Below, piece after piece: positions 48,151-56,750 of a DNA stretch of 56,750 nt. Location: assembly GCF_010179735.1 (NCBI RefSeq), contig NZ_JAAEEH010000020.1:1-56750 (forward strand), read 5' to 3'. A model generated the notes under the pieces. That model was given only the letters and a program-made list of their open reading frames with translations, made no database searches and was not told the origin of the DNA. Positions within the stretch are counted from its first letter, which is position 1, and each line of letters starts with the position of its first letter. Source of the stretch: Anaerotalea alkaliphila (lineage in GTDB: Bacteria; Bacillota; Clostridia; Lachnospirales; Vallitaleaceae). Made by a program: the position numbers and the translations under genes.

Positions 48151-49776
48151 CTAATAGGAGCTTTTCAGGGAAACCGCCAGGTTGAAGACAAGACGCTCCG
48201 GCGTGGAGTCCTTGTTGTCCACGCAGAAGTAGCCGTTCCTGACAAACTGGAATTTGTCCTCCGGCTGGGCGTCTTCAACCGCCATTTCCACATACGCCCG
48301 TGGAATCACGACCTTTGATTTCTCGTTGTATTGGGGCTCGCCGTTCCCGTCCTCAAGGAAAAGATGGCCGAACAGGCGGAGCTCCGCTTCCTTGTGCAGG
48401 GTTGCGGAAACCCAGTGGATGGTCCCCTTGGGCTTCCTTTCCTTGAATCCGGATCCGCTCCGGGTGGCGGGGTCGTAGGTGCAGCGCAGCTCCACCACCT
48501 GGCCGTCAGCGTCCTTCACCACCTCGTTGCAGGTGACGAAATAGGCGTTCATCAGCCGGACCTCCACGCCGGGGGACAGGCGCTTGTACTTCTTCTCCGG
48601 CACCTCCATGAAATCCTCCCGGTCGATGTAGATTTCCCTGGTGAAGGGGACCAGACGGGTGCCCAAGTCCTCGTTCTCCAGGTTCTTGGGGGACTCCAGG
48701 TACTCCACCCGGTCCTCTTCCCAGTTGGTGACGACCACCTTCAACGGATTGGACACCACCATGATCCGGGGGACCTTCATCTTCAGGTCTTCCCGTAGGG
48801 CATGCTCCAGCATGGCGATGTCCACCCTGCTCTTGCTTTTGGAGAGTCCGATCATGCCGAAGAAGCCGCGGATGGCTTCCTTGGTGTAGCCCCTCCTGCG
48901 CAGGCCCTTGATGGTGGCCAGCCGGGGGTCGTCCCATCCGTCGATGATGCCGGATTCCACCAGGGGGCGGATCCTCCGCTTGCCCAGGATGGTGTTGGAG
49001 AGGTCCAGCTCCGCGAACTCGATCTGCTTGGGGGGATTGGGCCATTCCAGGGCCTCCAGCACCCAGTTGTAGAGGGGCCTGTGGTCTTCGAACTCCAGTC
49101 CGCAGAGGGAGTGGGTCACCCCTTCCAGGGCGTCCTCGATGGGGTGGGCGAAGTCGTACAGGGGATACACGCACCACTTGTCCCCTGTGGCGTAATGGTG
49201 GAGATGGGCGATCCTGTAGATGGCCGGATCCCGCATGTTCATGTTGGGGGAGGCCATGTCGATCTTGGCCCGAAGCACCTTGGCGCCGTCCGGGAATTCC
49301 CCGTCCTTCATCCGCTGGAAGAGGTCCAGGTTCTCCTCGATGCTCCGCTGGCGGTAGGGGCTTTCCTTCCCCGGCTCCGTCAAGGTCCCCCTGTACTCCC
49401 GCATCTCTTCGGCGTTCAGGTCGCAGACGAACGCCTTGCCTCTTCTGATCAGTTCCAGCGCCTTCTCGTAGAGCTGGTCGAAGTAGCCGGAGGCATAATA
49501 GACCCGTCCGTCATAATCGGCTCCCAGCCATGCCACATCCTCCTTGATGGCTTCCACATATTCGCTCTTCTCCTTGGAAGGGTCCGTATCGTCGAAGCGC
49601 AGGTTGAACTTTCCGTTGTACTTCTCCGCAATCACCGCATTGGTGGTGATCGCCTTGGCATGGCCTATATGCAGAAATCCGTTTGGTTCCGGCGGGAAAC
49701 GGGTGACCACTTCCTTGCAGGTTCCCTTGGCCAGATCCGCGTCAATGATGTGTTCGATAAAGTTCTTGCTTTCCAT
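48151..49776 (-). CDS. glnS: Glutaminyl-tRNA synthetase
   Basis: Direct charging of tRNA-Gln. The 541-residue class I enzyme shows PPEPNGFLHIGHAKAI with HIGH at 36-39, RFDDTDPSKE and CGLEFEDHRPLYNW, which separate GlnRS from GluRS. A two-part C-terminal beta-barrel anticodon domain follows. The KMSKS region reads NTILGKRR rather than the more usual VMSKR. The ATG follows AAGGAGG. Many Bacillota instead use GatCAB; clostridia often have this acquired GlnRS. Confidence 0.95.
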   Translation of the reverse strand: MESKNFIEHIIDADLAKGTCKEVVTRFPPEPNGFLHIGHAKAITTNAVIAEKYNGKFNLRFDDTDPSKEKSEYVEAIKEDVAWLGADYDGRVYYASGYFDQLYEKALELIRRGKAFVCDLNAEEMREYRGTLTEPGKESPYRQRSIEENLDLFQRMKDGEFPDGAKVLRAKIDMASPNMNMRDPAIYRIAHLHHYATGDKWCVYPLYDFAHPIEDALEGVTHSLCGLEFEDHRPLYNWVLEALEWPNPPKQIEFAELDLSNTILGKRRIRPLVESGIIDGWDDPRLATIKGLRRRGYTKEAIRGFFGMIGLSKSKSRVDIAMLEHALREDLKMKVPRIMVVSNPLKVVVTNWEEDRVEYLESPKNLENEDLGTRLVPFTREIYIDREDFMEVPEKKYKRLSPGVEVRLMNAYFVTCNEVVKDADGQVVELRCTYDPATRSGSGFKERKPKGTIHWVSATLHKEAELRLFGHLFLEDGNGEPQYNEKSKVVIPRAYVEMAVEDAQPEDKFQFVRNGYFCVDNKDSTPERLVFNLAVSLKSSY

Positions 49777-49818
49777 TGCATCCTCCTTGCAGCTTCTACC
49801 GCTATACATTAACCACCA

Positions 49819-49847
49819 TTTTAACACAGGATCCGCCGTTTGCGCAA
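49819..49847 (-). promoter_or_regulatory. Promoter of glnS-ogg
   Basis: TTGCGC (49842-49847), 17-bp spacer, TTAAAA (49819-49824) on the minus strand. Confidence 0.55.
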
Positions 49848-49856
49848 GGTCTTGGA

Positions 49857-49890
49857 CAGAAAAGCGGCGGGACCCGAAAGTCCCGCCGCC
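49857..49890 (-). terminator. Intrinsic terminator of the iolD transcript
   Basis: GCGGCGGGAC pairs with GTCCCGCCGC around a 6-nt loop. On the minus strand it is followed by TTTTCTGT, 11 bases past the iolD stop. Confidence 0.9.
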
Positions 49891-49900
49891 TGCCTGTCTA

Positions 49901-51841
49901 TTAGTATTTTCTTGCCTTGTCGATGTTTTTCACCAGGTTGTCGTAGACACCCTGGATCTTTTCGCTCTCGGACACTTCCGCAACACCTACGCGCCACCAG
50001 GAGAAATACTTGTGGATCATGGTCTTGGGAAGGACCTTGATGTCCAGCAGCGTGGATACGGTCTGCTTCTTGGCGTCTTCCAACGCCGCCATCAGCTCTT
50101 CCAATGTCCTTACGGTGTAGGTCTTGCAGCCGTAGCCCGCCGCGTTCATGGCGAAGTCCACGGGGACGAATCCGCCGTCCAGCTTGCCTGTTTCTTCGTT
50201 CCTGAAGCGGAACTCCGTGCCGAAGCTGTCGGAACCGTGCTCCATCTGCAGGTTGTTGATGCAGCCGAAGGTCATGTTGTCCAGAAGGATGACATTGATC
50301 TTCTTCTTCTCCTGGATGGAGGTGGGCAGCTCGGAATGGAGCATCATGTAGGAGCCGTCGCCCACAAAGGTGTAGACTTCCTTGTCGGGTTCCGCCATCT
50401 TCACGCCCAGGGAGGCGCTGACCTCGTAGCCCATGCAGGAATAACCGTATTCCATATGGTAGCTTCCGGGTGCTTTGGGGCGCCAAGCCCTCTGCAGGTC
50501 GCCGGGAAGGCTTCCGGATGCGCCGACGATGATGTCGTTCTCACCCAGGAATTCGTTCAAGGCGCCCAGGACCCTGGACTGGGTCAGGCAGGAGCCAGTG
50601 ATCTTCTGGAATTCGGCGAAAACGGCTTCCCTGTCGATATGGTCCGCGATTTCAGGTACGAAACCGGGGCCTGTGTATTCCACGCTGTAGACGCGGTCGA
50701 TCTCTTCGATGTAGGCTTTCCTTGCCTCGGCGATTTCCGTGGTGTAGGCGGATTTGTATCCGGCCTTCACCAGGGCCTCTTCCAGGGCTTTCAGCGCCAC
50801 TTTGGCGTCCGCCACCACCTTGACGGCGTCCAGCTTGTAGGCGTCGAAGGAAGCCACGTTGATGTTCACGAATTCCACCTCGGGGTTCTGGAAAATCCAC
50901 TTGGAGGAGGTTGTGAAGTCGGTGTATCTGGTGCCCACGCCGATGACCAGGTCCACTTCCTTGGCGATGGTGTTCGCCGCCAGGGAGCCCGTCTCACCGA
51001 TGCCGCCCAGGTTCAGCTCGTGGTCCCAAACGATGGCGCTCTTGCCGGCTTGGGTCTCGCCGAAGGGGATGTTGAATTTTTCCGCGAAGCTTTGGAATTC
51101 CGCTGCCGCTTCCCCATAGCGCACGCCGCCGCCGCAGATCAGCATGGGCTTCTTCTTCGTTGTGATCAGGGAAACCGCATCCTGGATCATGGGTTCCGTG
51201 GGAATCCTGCGCTCGATCCTGTGCACACGCTTCTTGAAGAAGTACTCGGGATAGTCGTAGGCTTCCCCTTGCACGTCCTGGGGAAGGGCGATGGTGACCG
51301 CGCCTGTGTCCGCCGGATCCGTCAACACGCGCATGGCGTGGATCATGGCGGTCATCAGCTGCTCGGGCCTGCTGACACGGTCCCAGTATTTGCTGACCGC
51401 CCGGAAGGCGTCGTTGGTGCTGATGGAAAGGTCGTGGAACTGCTCGATCTGCTGCAGCACCGGGTCAGGCTGTCTGGTGGCGTATACGTCACCGGGCAGG
51501 AACAGGACGGGAATCCTGTTGGCTGTGGCCGTGGCGGCCGCTGTGACCATGTTGGCCGCTCCGGGTCCCACAGAAGAGGTGCAGGCGCAAATCTGTTTCC
51601 TGTTCAGCTGCTTGGCGTATCCCATGGCGGCATGGGCCATGCCCTGCTCGTTCCTGCCTTGGTGCACGATCAGGTCTCCCGGGTCCTGCTCCAGGGCCTG
51701 TCCCAGGCCGAGCACGTTTCCATGCCCGAAAATGGTGAAGATGCCCTTGACGAATTTTTGCTCTACTCCGTCCACTTCCACGTATTGGTTGTTCAGGAAC
51801 TTCACCAGCGCCTGGGCTACCGTCAATCTAATTGTACTCAT
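49901..51841 (-). CDS. iolD: 3D-(3,5/4)-trihydroxycyclohexane-1,2-dione hydrolase
   Basis: Thiamine diphosphate enzyme that opens the inositol-derived ring to 5-deoxy-glucuronate. The 646-residue length and start [20 protein letters not shown] fit IolD rather than acetolactate synthase. The TPP-activating Glu is in [17 protein letters not shown] and the GDG-N metal motif in [23 protein letters not shown]. It is the last gene of the mmdA-transaldolase-iolD unit and is followed by a strong terminator. Its product feeds IolB, encoded nearby. Confidence 0.96.
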   Translation of the reverse strand: MSTIRLTVAQALVKFLNNQYVEVDGVEQKFVKGIFTIFGHGNVLGLGQALEQDPGDLIVHQGRNEQGMAHAAMGYAKQLNRKQICACTSSVGPGAANMVTAAATATANRIPVLFLPGDVYATRQPDPVLQQIEQFHDLSISTNDAFRAVSKYWDRVSRPEQLMTAMIHAMRVLTDPADTGAVTIALPQDVQGEAYDYPEYFFKKRVHRIERRIPTEPMIQDAVSLITTKKKPMLICGGGVRYGEAAAEFQSFAEKFNIPFGETQAGKSAIVWDHELNLGGIGETGSLAANTIAKEVDLVIGVGTRYTDFTTSSKWIFQNPEVEFVNINVASFDAYKLDAVKVVADAKVALKALEEALVKAGYKSAYTTEIAEARKAYIEEIDRVYSVEYTGPGFVPEIADHIDREAVFAEFQKITGSCLTQSRVLGALNEFLGENDIIVGASGSLPGDLQRAWRPKAPGSYHMEYGYSCMGYEVSASLGVKMAEPDKEVYTFVGDGSYMMLHSELPTSIQEKKKINVILLDNMTFGCINNLQMEHGSDSFGTEFRFRNEETGKLDGGFVPVDFAMNAAGYGCKTYTVRTLEELMAALEDAKKQTVSTLLDIKVLPKTMIHKYFSWWRVGVAEVSESEKIQGVYDNLVKNIDKARKY

Positions 51842-51862
51842 TCCTTGGCCTCCAATGCTCGA

Positions 51863-52936
51863 TTATTTGATGATGATCATGAATTTGCGGATGATGTTGA
51901 TCAGGTCGTCATATCCTTTGGAGAACTGCATCAGCGTGGCGTTGACCGGTCCGTAGGTGTCGAACTCTTCCACTGTCATGCCGTCGGGTTCGTAGGCTTT
52001 GATGAAATCGGGGAAGTTGGCCTTCAGCTGCTCGAGGTACTCCGCCTTCACGGGCTCGTCCATGTAGTTCTTGATTTCCACGTTGGAGTTGTTGAAACGC
52101 ACCTGGTATTTGTGGGGGATGGTCAGGGACACGTCTCCGCCCATGAACTGGGACCAGTGGTAGTGGTTCCTGTAGGCAGCCGCCAGCAGCTGGGTGCGGT
52201 ATCCTTTTTCCTTGAAGATCTTGTAGGCGTTCTTCATGACAGCCACTCCCGCCCAGTCGTAGCACTCGGGGTCGATGGCGATCAGCTTCTTGTCGGCGAC
52301 CTGGCGCAGCCAGTCGTCCACACGGCCGACCATGATGGTGCATACAGGACGCATTTCGCTGGTGTCCTTGCCTTCCGCTTCCCTGCGCTTCAGTCCGCGC
52401 TCTACGGCTTCCGCCACTGCAATCGCCTGGGGTACGGTGAAGCTGACGGTCGCGTTGATGCTCACGCCGTGGTAGGTGGCTTCCTCATAGGCCCAGATGC
52501 CTGCCTTCGTGGTGGGCATTTTCACCTGGATGTTGGGGCAAAGGGTCTGGAAGTGCAGGGTCTGCTCCAGCAGCCTTTGGGGGTCGCGCCAGAATTTGGT
52601 GTTGGTCTGGATGGAGATGCGGCCTTTCTGGCCTTTGGACTCGTCGAAAAGGGGCCGCAGCATTTTGGCGCCTGTGATGGCCATTTCTTCGTTCAGCTTC
52701 CAGGCGATGTCGTCTTCCGTGGCATGGGGCATCTCTTCGACCAGTTCCCTGATCCGCTCTTCGTAGTTGTCCAGTTCGGATTCAAGAACGCTCTTCACGA
52801 TGACGGGATTGGTTGTGGCGCCTACGGCTCCTTTTTCCAGGGCGTAGGTCAGCTCTTTCAGGGAGCAGGAGTCGTTCCAGTATTCTGTGATGGTCTTTTG
52901 TGTCATTTCGAGGAGTTTTGGTGTTTTATCGGACAT
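51863..52936 (-). CDS. Transaldolase-family protein in the inositol cluster
   Basis: A 357-residue TIM-barrel protein with a complete-looking transaldolase site. The Schiff-base Lys139 is in VKMPTTKAG. ATTNP lies at 40-44, NATVSFTVPQA at 161-171, VGRVDDW at 203-209, and the phosphate-binding AAYRNHYHW near 254-261. Transaldolases move a dihydroxyacetone unit between sugar phosphates. The gene lies between mmdA and iolD, which is not usual in the Bacillus pathway. It may replace or assist the DKGP aldolase IolJ or link the products to pentose phosphates; neither is shown. It starts 84 bases after mmdA. Confidence 0.88.
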   Translation of the reverse strand: MSDKTPKLLEMTQKTITEYWNDSCSLKELTYALEKGAVGATTNPVIVKSVLESELDNYEERIRELVEEMPHATEDDIAWKLNEEMAITGAKMLRPLFDESKGQKGRISIQTNTKFWRDPQRLLEQTLHFQTLCPNIQVKMPTTKAGIWAYEEATYHGVSINATVSFTVPQAIAVAEAVERGLKRREAEGKDTSEMRPVCTIMVGRVDDWLRQVADKKLIAIDPECYDWAGVAVMKNAYKIFKEKGYRTQLLAAAYRNHYHWSQFMGGDVSLTIPHKYQVRFNNSNVEIKNYMDEPVKAEYLEQLKANFPDFIKAYEPDGMTVEEFDTYGPVNATLMQFSKGYDDLINIIRKFMIIIK

Positions 52937-53020
52937 TCTTTACCTTCTTTCCCTGATGCATGCGCATCAGCTTTCGTGATGGGTGGATGGTTGTCTATTT
53001 TGCTGGTTCTTAAGATGCCT

Positions 53021-54574
53021 TTAGAGGGGGATGTTGCCGTGCTTCTTGTTCGGCCGTTTCTCGAATTTGCTGCGGAGCATCTCCAGGGATGCGATCACAT
53101 AAGGTCTGGTCATGGCGGGTTCGATCACGCTGTCCACATAGCCTCTGCCAGCCGTCACATAGGGGTTCGCGAAGCTTTCCTGGTACTGCTGGATCTTTTC
53201 CGCCCGCATGGATTCGGGATTTTCCGCATTTTCGATGTCCCTGCGGAAAATGATGTTGGCCGCGCCCTGGGCTCCCATGACCGCAATCTCCGCGGTGGGC
53301 CATGCCAGTACCATGTCCGCTCCCAGATGCTTGCTGCTCATGGCGATGTAGGCGCCGCCATAGGCCTTGCGCAGGATGATGTTGATCTTGGGCACGGTGG
53401 CTTCCGCATAGGCGAAGAGGAGCTTTGCCCCATGGCGGATGATGCCCGAGTGTTCCTGGGCCACACCCGGGAAGTAGCCGGGCACGTCCGTCAGGGTGAG
53501 GATGGGGATCCGGAACGCGTCGCAGAAACGGATGAAGCGGGCCGCCTTGTCGGAGGCGTTCACATCCAGGGAACCGGCCAGCACCTTGGGTTGGCTGGCG
53601 ATGATGCCTACGGTTTCCCCATTCATCTTGGAGAATCCGACCACCATGTTCTTGGCGTATTCCGCATGGACTTCAAAGAAGCTTCCCAAATCCACGATTT
53701 CGTTGATGACGTCTTTCACGTCGTAGGCCTTGTTCGGATTGTCGGGAACCAGGGTTTCCAGCAATTCGCTCTTCCTGTTCGGGTCGTCGGAGGTCGCCGT
53801 CAATACCGCCCCGTCCTCATTGTTCGCTGGAAGGTACTGCACCAACCGGCGCACACCCTGGAGACAATCCGCCTCGCTGCCGTATCTGAAATGCGCCACG
53901 CCGCTCTTGCTGTTGTGGGCCAAGGCCCCTCCCAGCTGCTCTTTGGTCACATCCTCGTTCGTCACGGCCTTGATGACATCGGGTCCGGTGATGAACATCT
54001 GGCTTGTTTGGTCCACCATGAAGACGAAGTCCGTGATGGCGGGGGAATACACGGCACCGCCGGCACAGGGGCCCATGATGACGGAAATCTGGGGAATGAC
54101 GCCGGATGCCAGCGTGTTCCTGTAGAAGATGTTCCCGAATCCGGACAATGCATCGATCCCTTCCTGCACTCTGGCTCCGCCGGAATCCAGGAGTCCGATC
54201 ACCGGCGCTCCCATCTTCATGGCAAGGTCCATGACCTGGCAGATCTTTTGGGCATGCACTTCACCCAGCGAACCTCCCAGCACAGTAAAGTCCTGTGCAA
54301 ACAAATACACCAGGGCTCCTTCGATGGTACCATAACCTGTAACAACTCCATCTCCAGGGGCTTCCGTCTTGTCCAGTCCAAAATCCGTGGTCCTGTGCTT
54401 CATGAAAGCGCCGACTTCAACAAAGGACTCCTCGTCCAGCAGCATGGTGATCCGCTCCCTTGCCGTCAATTTCCCGGCCTTGTGCTGCCGTGCGATCTTC
54501 TCTGGACCACCACCCTGTTGGAGCTGCGCCTTCTTCTGCTGCAGTTCCTGGATTTTAACCTTCATGTCACTCAT
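53021..54574 (-). CDS. mmdA: Methylmalonyl-CoA decarboxylase/carboxyltransferase alpha subunit
   Basis: A 517-residue biotin-dependent carboxyltransferase with two crotonase-like halves. The oxyanion/CoA motifs are [28 protein letters not shown] and [12 protein letters not shown]. The family includes decarboxylases, propionyl-CoA carboxylase beta and transcarboxylase 12S subunits; which acyl-CoA is used cannot be told. The start is the second ATG (54574), which has GGAGG at 7 bases; the first ATG is too close to it. No biotin carrier or membrane decarboxylase subunit is in the window. It heads the second inositol transcription unit. Confidence 0.92.
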   Translation of the reverse strand: MSDMKVKIQELQQKKAQLQQGGGPEKIARQHKAGKLTARERITMLLDEESFVEVGAFMKHRTTDFGLDKTEAPGDGVVTGYGTIEGALVYLFAQDFTVLGGSLGEVHAQKICQVMDLAMKMGAPVIGLLDSGGARVQEGIDALSGFGNIFYRNTLASGVIPQISVIMGPCAGGAVYSPAITDFVFMVDQTSQMFITGPDVIKAVTNEDVTKEQLGGALAHNSKSGVAHFRYGSEADCLQGVRRLVQYLPANNEDGAVLTATSDDPNRKSELLETLVPDNPNKAYDVKDVINEIVDLGSFFEVHAEYAKNMVVGFSKMNGETVGIIASQPKVLAGSLDVNASDKAARFIRFCDAFRIPILTLTDVPGYFPGVAQEHSGIIRHGAKLLFAYAEATVPKINIILRKAYGGAYIAMSSKHLGADMVLAWPTAEIAVMGAQGAANIIFRRDIENAENPESMRAEKIQQYQESFANPYVTAGRGYVDSVIEPAMTRPYVIASLEMLRSKFEKRPNKKHGNIPL

Positions 54575-54710
54575 TGACATACCTCCCGTTTGATTTGGCA
54601 GTTATTTCAGCCGTACGTCTTTTCTGAAGTAACCGCTTCGCATTGTATAGTGTCACTTTTCATTCCTTGCACCATGATGATGTTGACTTCACCAAAATAA
54701 GGTCTCTTTT

Positions 54711-54739
54711 ATTGTATTTGTTTGTGGCCTTTTTGTCAA
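54711..54739 (-). promoter_or_regulatory. Sigma-A promoter of mmdA-transaldolase-iolD
   Basis: TTGACA (54734-54739), 17-bp spacer, TACAAT (54711-54716) on the minus strand. It splits the inositol cluster into two transcription units. Confidence 0.8.
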
Positions 54740-54746
54740 CTTCTTT

Positions 54747-54800
54747 CATAGATTTAGGAAAGTTTATCCAAACGGGCCGGACAAACTTTCCTATTCTATG
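54747..54800 (-). repeat. Conserved internal-loop hairpin in the inositol cluster (copy 3 of 3)
   Basis: Minus strand TAGGAAAGTTT pairs with AAACTTTCCTA inside an outer CATAGA/TCTATG stem. The centre reads GTCCGGCCCGTTTGG, close to the thrS and leuA copies. It lies 24 bases after the iolE stop, just upstream of the next promoter. It has no T-run and no 28-nt companion hairpin. Confidence 0.75.
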
Positions 54801-54824
54801 GTGTTTCCGCTGTCTGTTTCCGGT

Positions 54825-55724
54825 TTACAGTCCGGTCTTTTCCTTGATGTAGGCTCTTGCCTTCAACGCGTACTCGAAGGGGTTTGCGATGGCCGGATCC
54901 TGCTCGGCTTCCACAACCATCCATCCCTCATAGTTGTTTTGCTCCAGTATTTCGAAGATGGGGGTGAAATCGGTGTCCCCGTCCCCAGGCACTGTGAATG
55001 TGCCCATGCGCACGCCTTCCAGGAAGCTGAGCTTCTTGGCCTTCACTTCGTTGACCTTCTCCATCCGGACATCCTTCAGATGCACGTGGCCCACACGGCC
55101 GATGTGCTTCTTCAGGACCGCCACGGCCGCTTCCTGGTTGCCTTCGGAATAGACCAGGTGGCCGGCGTCAAAGAGCAGAAGCACGTTGTCGTTGGTCATC
55201 TCCAGGAACTTGTCGATTTCCGCAGGTGTCTGGACACCGGTTCCCATGTGGTGGTGGTAGCTCAGCTTCATGCCTTTTTCCGCGGCGAGGTCCGCCAGCT
55301 TGTTCATTCCCTGGGTGACCTTGACCCACTCCTCCTCCGTGTAGACGGGCTTCTCGTCGAACACCGATTTGGTGGTTCCCTGGATGCTGTTGCCCTGCTC
55401 GGAGCAGCCGATCATGCGTGCACCGGCTTCATACAGGAAGTCCCGCTGCTTGATGAAGGCTTCGATGGTGTATTCTTCCGGCTGGGAGGTGAAGAAGGTG
55501 GAGCACCATGCGTTGCAGATCTGGATGCCCCTAAGGTCGATGGCCTTTTTGAGCACCTTGGGGTCTGTGGGGTATTTTCCGCCCACTTCGCTTCCTGTGA
55601 ATCCGGCAAGGGCCATTTCGCTGACGCACTGCTCGAAGGTGTTTTCTTTGCCCAATTCAGGCATGTCATCATTTGTCCAGGCGATGGGGGCAATGGCCAA
55701 TTTCACTTTGTTAGGATCCAGCAT
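54825..55724 (-). CDS. iolE: myo-Inosose-2 dehydratase
   Basis: Removes water from 2-keto-myo-inositol, the second step of inositol catabolism. The 299-residue xylose isomerase-like TIM barrel shows the IolE start [19 protein letters not shown] and the metal-site segments [19 protein letters not shown] and VGHVHLKD. An AAGGAAGG site precedes the ATG. It follows iolB by 51 bases. Its product is the IolD substrate. Confidence 0.96.
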   Translation of the reverse strand: MLDPNKVKLAIAPIAWTNDDMPELGKENTFEQCVSEMALAGFTGSEVGGKYPTDPKVLKKAIDLRGIQICNAWCSTFFTSQPEEYTIEAFIKQRDFLYEAGARMIGCSEQGNSIQGTTKSVFDEKPVYTEEEWVKVTQGMNKLADLAAEKGMKLSYHHHMGTGVQTPAEIDKFLEMTNDNVLLLFDAGHLVYSEGNQEAAVAVLKKHIGRVGHVHLKDVRMEKVNEVKAKKLSFLEGVRMGTFTVPGDGDTDFTPIFEILEQNNYEGWMVVEAEQDPAIANPFEYALKARAYIKEKTGL

Positions 55725-55775
55725 ATTCGTTACCTTCCTTTTCTTTGTTTATGGAATAGTTGTCTTGTTGTCTTG

Positions 55776-56570
55776 TTATTTGGGTTCCCAGATTTTCGCG
55801 TCCGGCTGGAGCATCCAGGTGTGCTTCTCGTCGAATGTGCGGTCTTTCAGCCAGCGCTTCTCCTTGGTGTGGGGAATCAGCCAGATGTAGTACATGGCAT
55901 ATCCCGGGGCGCTGCATTGGGGGTGCACCAGGTTGCCCGGCACACAGCTTGTGCTCTTGTGCTGGATCACTTCCGCCTGGTCGCCGATGATGCTCACGCC
56001 GAATCCTGTCTCGGGAAGGAAACGGTAGTGGTAGACTTCCGGCTGCACATGGTGGTGGGGAGGGTAGGAAGACCATTTCCCCGGATGGTTGATGACTTCC
56101 CCGATGACCAGGTTGGAGTAGGGGGCGATGGAATCGTCGATCACCGTCCGCACCGTCCGGATGGAAGTGTTGCCCAACTCGTCCTTGCCGAAAATGTCGC
56201 TGACACACATGTCCTGGGTGTAGAGCTTCGCCTCGAACACGTTGTCGTTATGCACGGCCTCGCAGCAGATTTCCGTGTTGTCGGCCATGCCGGTGAACCG
56301 GACTTCCATTCCCTTGGGCACGTGCAGGCAGATCGGATTCTCATCGAAGCAGCTGTTCCTGGTGACGGTCTCTTCCTTACCGTCCCAGGACAGCTTCACG
56401 GACCCTTCGATCAGCAGGAATGCCCTTTCCTTTTCTTCCTTGTTGCTGTAGGCCGTTCCGGCGGACAGCCGGATGATGCCGAAGTCCATCTGCATGTCCG
56501 CGTGGGGGCCTTCGTATGCGGTGATTGCGTTGTATCCCTCGGCAAATTCCCCTTTTTGATGTACGATCAT
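55776..56570 (-). CDS. iolB: 5-Deoxy-glucuronate isomerase
   Basis: Isomerises 5-deoxy-glucuronate to 2-deoxy-5-keto-gluconate after IolD. The 264-residue bicupin has the metal-binding signature SSYPPHHHVQPEVYHYRFLP and the family ending HTWMLQPDAKIWEPK. An AAAGGAGG site precedes the ATG. It lies 44 bases after the aldehyde dehydrogenase and before iolE. Confidence 0.96.
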   Translation of the reverse strand: MIVHQKGEFAEGYNAITAYEGPHADMQMDFGIIRLSAGTAYSNKEEKERAFLLIEGSVKLSWDGKEETVTRNSCFDENPICLHVPKGMEVRFTGMADNTEICCEAVHNDNVFEAKLYTQDMCVSDIFGKDELGNTSIRTVRTVIDDSIAPYSNLVIGEVINHPGKWSSYPPHHHVQPEVYHYRFLPETGFGVSIIGDQAEVIQHKSTSCVPGNLVHPQCSAPGYAMYYIWLIPHTKEKRWLKDRTFDEKHTWMLQPDAKIWEPK

Positions 56571-56614
56571 TATGTTCCTCCTTTGTCGGGTGGACAGGTT
56601 CCCTATCGGGTCGA

Positions 56615-56750
56615 CTACTTGTTCATCACATCGCCGAACAGCTCTTCATCGGAAGGGATGACGGGGGTGATGGGCGAGGAGACCCAGGTCACGTTGATGA
56701 AATGCTTGTAGGTGATGTTCTCGGAGGCGATGTTCCCGCCCCAGGTTCCG
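56615..56750 (-). CDS. Aldehyde dehydrogenase C-terminus, CoA-acylating type (partial)
   Basis: Only the last 44 or so residues are in the window, ending in DVMNK. The segment TWGGNIASENITYKHFINVTW resembles the C-terminal region of CoA-acylating aldehyde dehydrogenases (succinate-semialdehyde or sulfoacetaldehyde type) rather than the usual IolA/MmsA end. That assignment comes from memory and a short fragment. In this operon it may oxidise malonate semialdehyde, the 3-carbon product of the pathway. The start lies beyond the window. Confidence 0.6.
   Translation of the reverse strand, partial: GTWGGNIASENITYKHFINVTWVSSPITPVIPSDEELFGDVMNK

Noticed and set aside
48960-49020. Non-canonical KMSKS (ILGKRR) in GlnRS as a novelty
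   Set aside because: Variation of this loop is known among class I synthetases, and the rest of the active site is intact.
48151-49776. Glutamyl-tRNA synthetase (gltX)
   Set aside because: CGLEFEDHRPLYNW and the beta-barrel C-terminal domain are GlnRS features; bacterial GluRS has a helical C-terminal domain.
49901-51841. Acetolactate synthase (ilvB)
   Set aside because: The protein is longer, starts like IolD, and lies with iolB and iolE.
51863-52936. Sulfoquinovose (sulfo-transaldolase) pathway
   Set aside because: The neighbouring genes are clear inositol genes, and no sulfosugar isomerase or sulfolactaldehyde genes are seen. The partial aldehyde dehydrogenase alone is too short to argue for it.
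49544-54577. A 1677-codon open frame on the plus strand
   Set aside because: It is exactly antisense to mmdA, the transaldolase, iolD and the start of glnS, all with clear family motifs. Long antisense frames are common in GC-rich coding DNA. It has no RBS and no recognisable domain.

Overview
The window looks like chromosome from a GC-rich, anaerobic member of the Bacillota, most likely class Clostridia. This rests on gene content: two T-box leaders, a CIRCE element at groES-groEL, a class III fructose bisphosphatase, LL-diaminopimelate aminotransferase (DapL), glutamine synthetase III next to an ANTAR regulator, a K+-dependent membrane pyrophosphatase, GlnRS, and many sigma-A type promoters with 16-18 bp spacers. 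I cannot name the genus. No rRNA, tRNA, prophage, insertion sequence or CRISPR array was found. Almost every gene is on the minus strand. The exceptions are hppA, a penicillin-binding protein and argS.

Layout, left to right. 1-278: a 60-bp tandem repeat and a perfect 31-32 bp inverted repeat. 279-3378: guaA, a beta-phosphoglucomutase-like HAD protein, nudC. 3599-5716: hppA (+), facing a small SLH/BsuPI surface protein. 6822-9146: thrS with a complete T-box leader. 9175-14197: fbp, lipid kinase, MFS permease and exonuclease III as one run. 14281-15895: yigZ and a PfkB-fold protein that has lost its catalytic motifs. 16082-22428: a nitrogen and lysine block (dapF, dapL, glnA, ANTAR regulator, attenuated leader, glnN). 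22597-27047: pbp1A and argS (+). 27133-30443: yfcE, a membrane-anchored protein, maf and an FGGY sugar kinase. 30482-36060: a Leu-type T-box leader, leuA, and five tightly overlapping genes. 36072-37897: aroF and a DUF554 protein. 37929-41216: phoU-phoP-phoR behind a PHO-box-like repeat. 41221-45057: guaB, nuclease, deoD, AEC transporter. 45156-47184: groES-groEL. 47238-49847: glnS-ogg. 49901-56750: a myo-inositol catabolic cluster.

The inositol cluster runs, in transcription order, as an acylating-type aldehyde dehydrogenase (cut by the window edge), iolB, iolE, then a new promoter, a methylmalonyl-CoA decarboxylase/carboxyltransferase alpha subunit, a transaldolase and iolD. iolB, iolD and iolE are standard. 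The transaldolase and carboxyltransferase are not part of the textbook Bacillus pathway and suggest a variant that handles the C3 products differently.

The most unusual non-coding signal is a hairpin family seen three times. Two copies sit at the same place, just after the T-box terminators of thrS and leuA, and are followed there by a second, nearly identical 28-nt hairpin. The third copy is in the inositol cluster. Other points of interest are the catalytically dead-looking PfkB protein downstream of the glutamine synthetase block, and the intrinsic terminator between the ANTAR gene and glnN.
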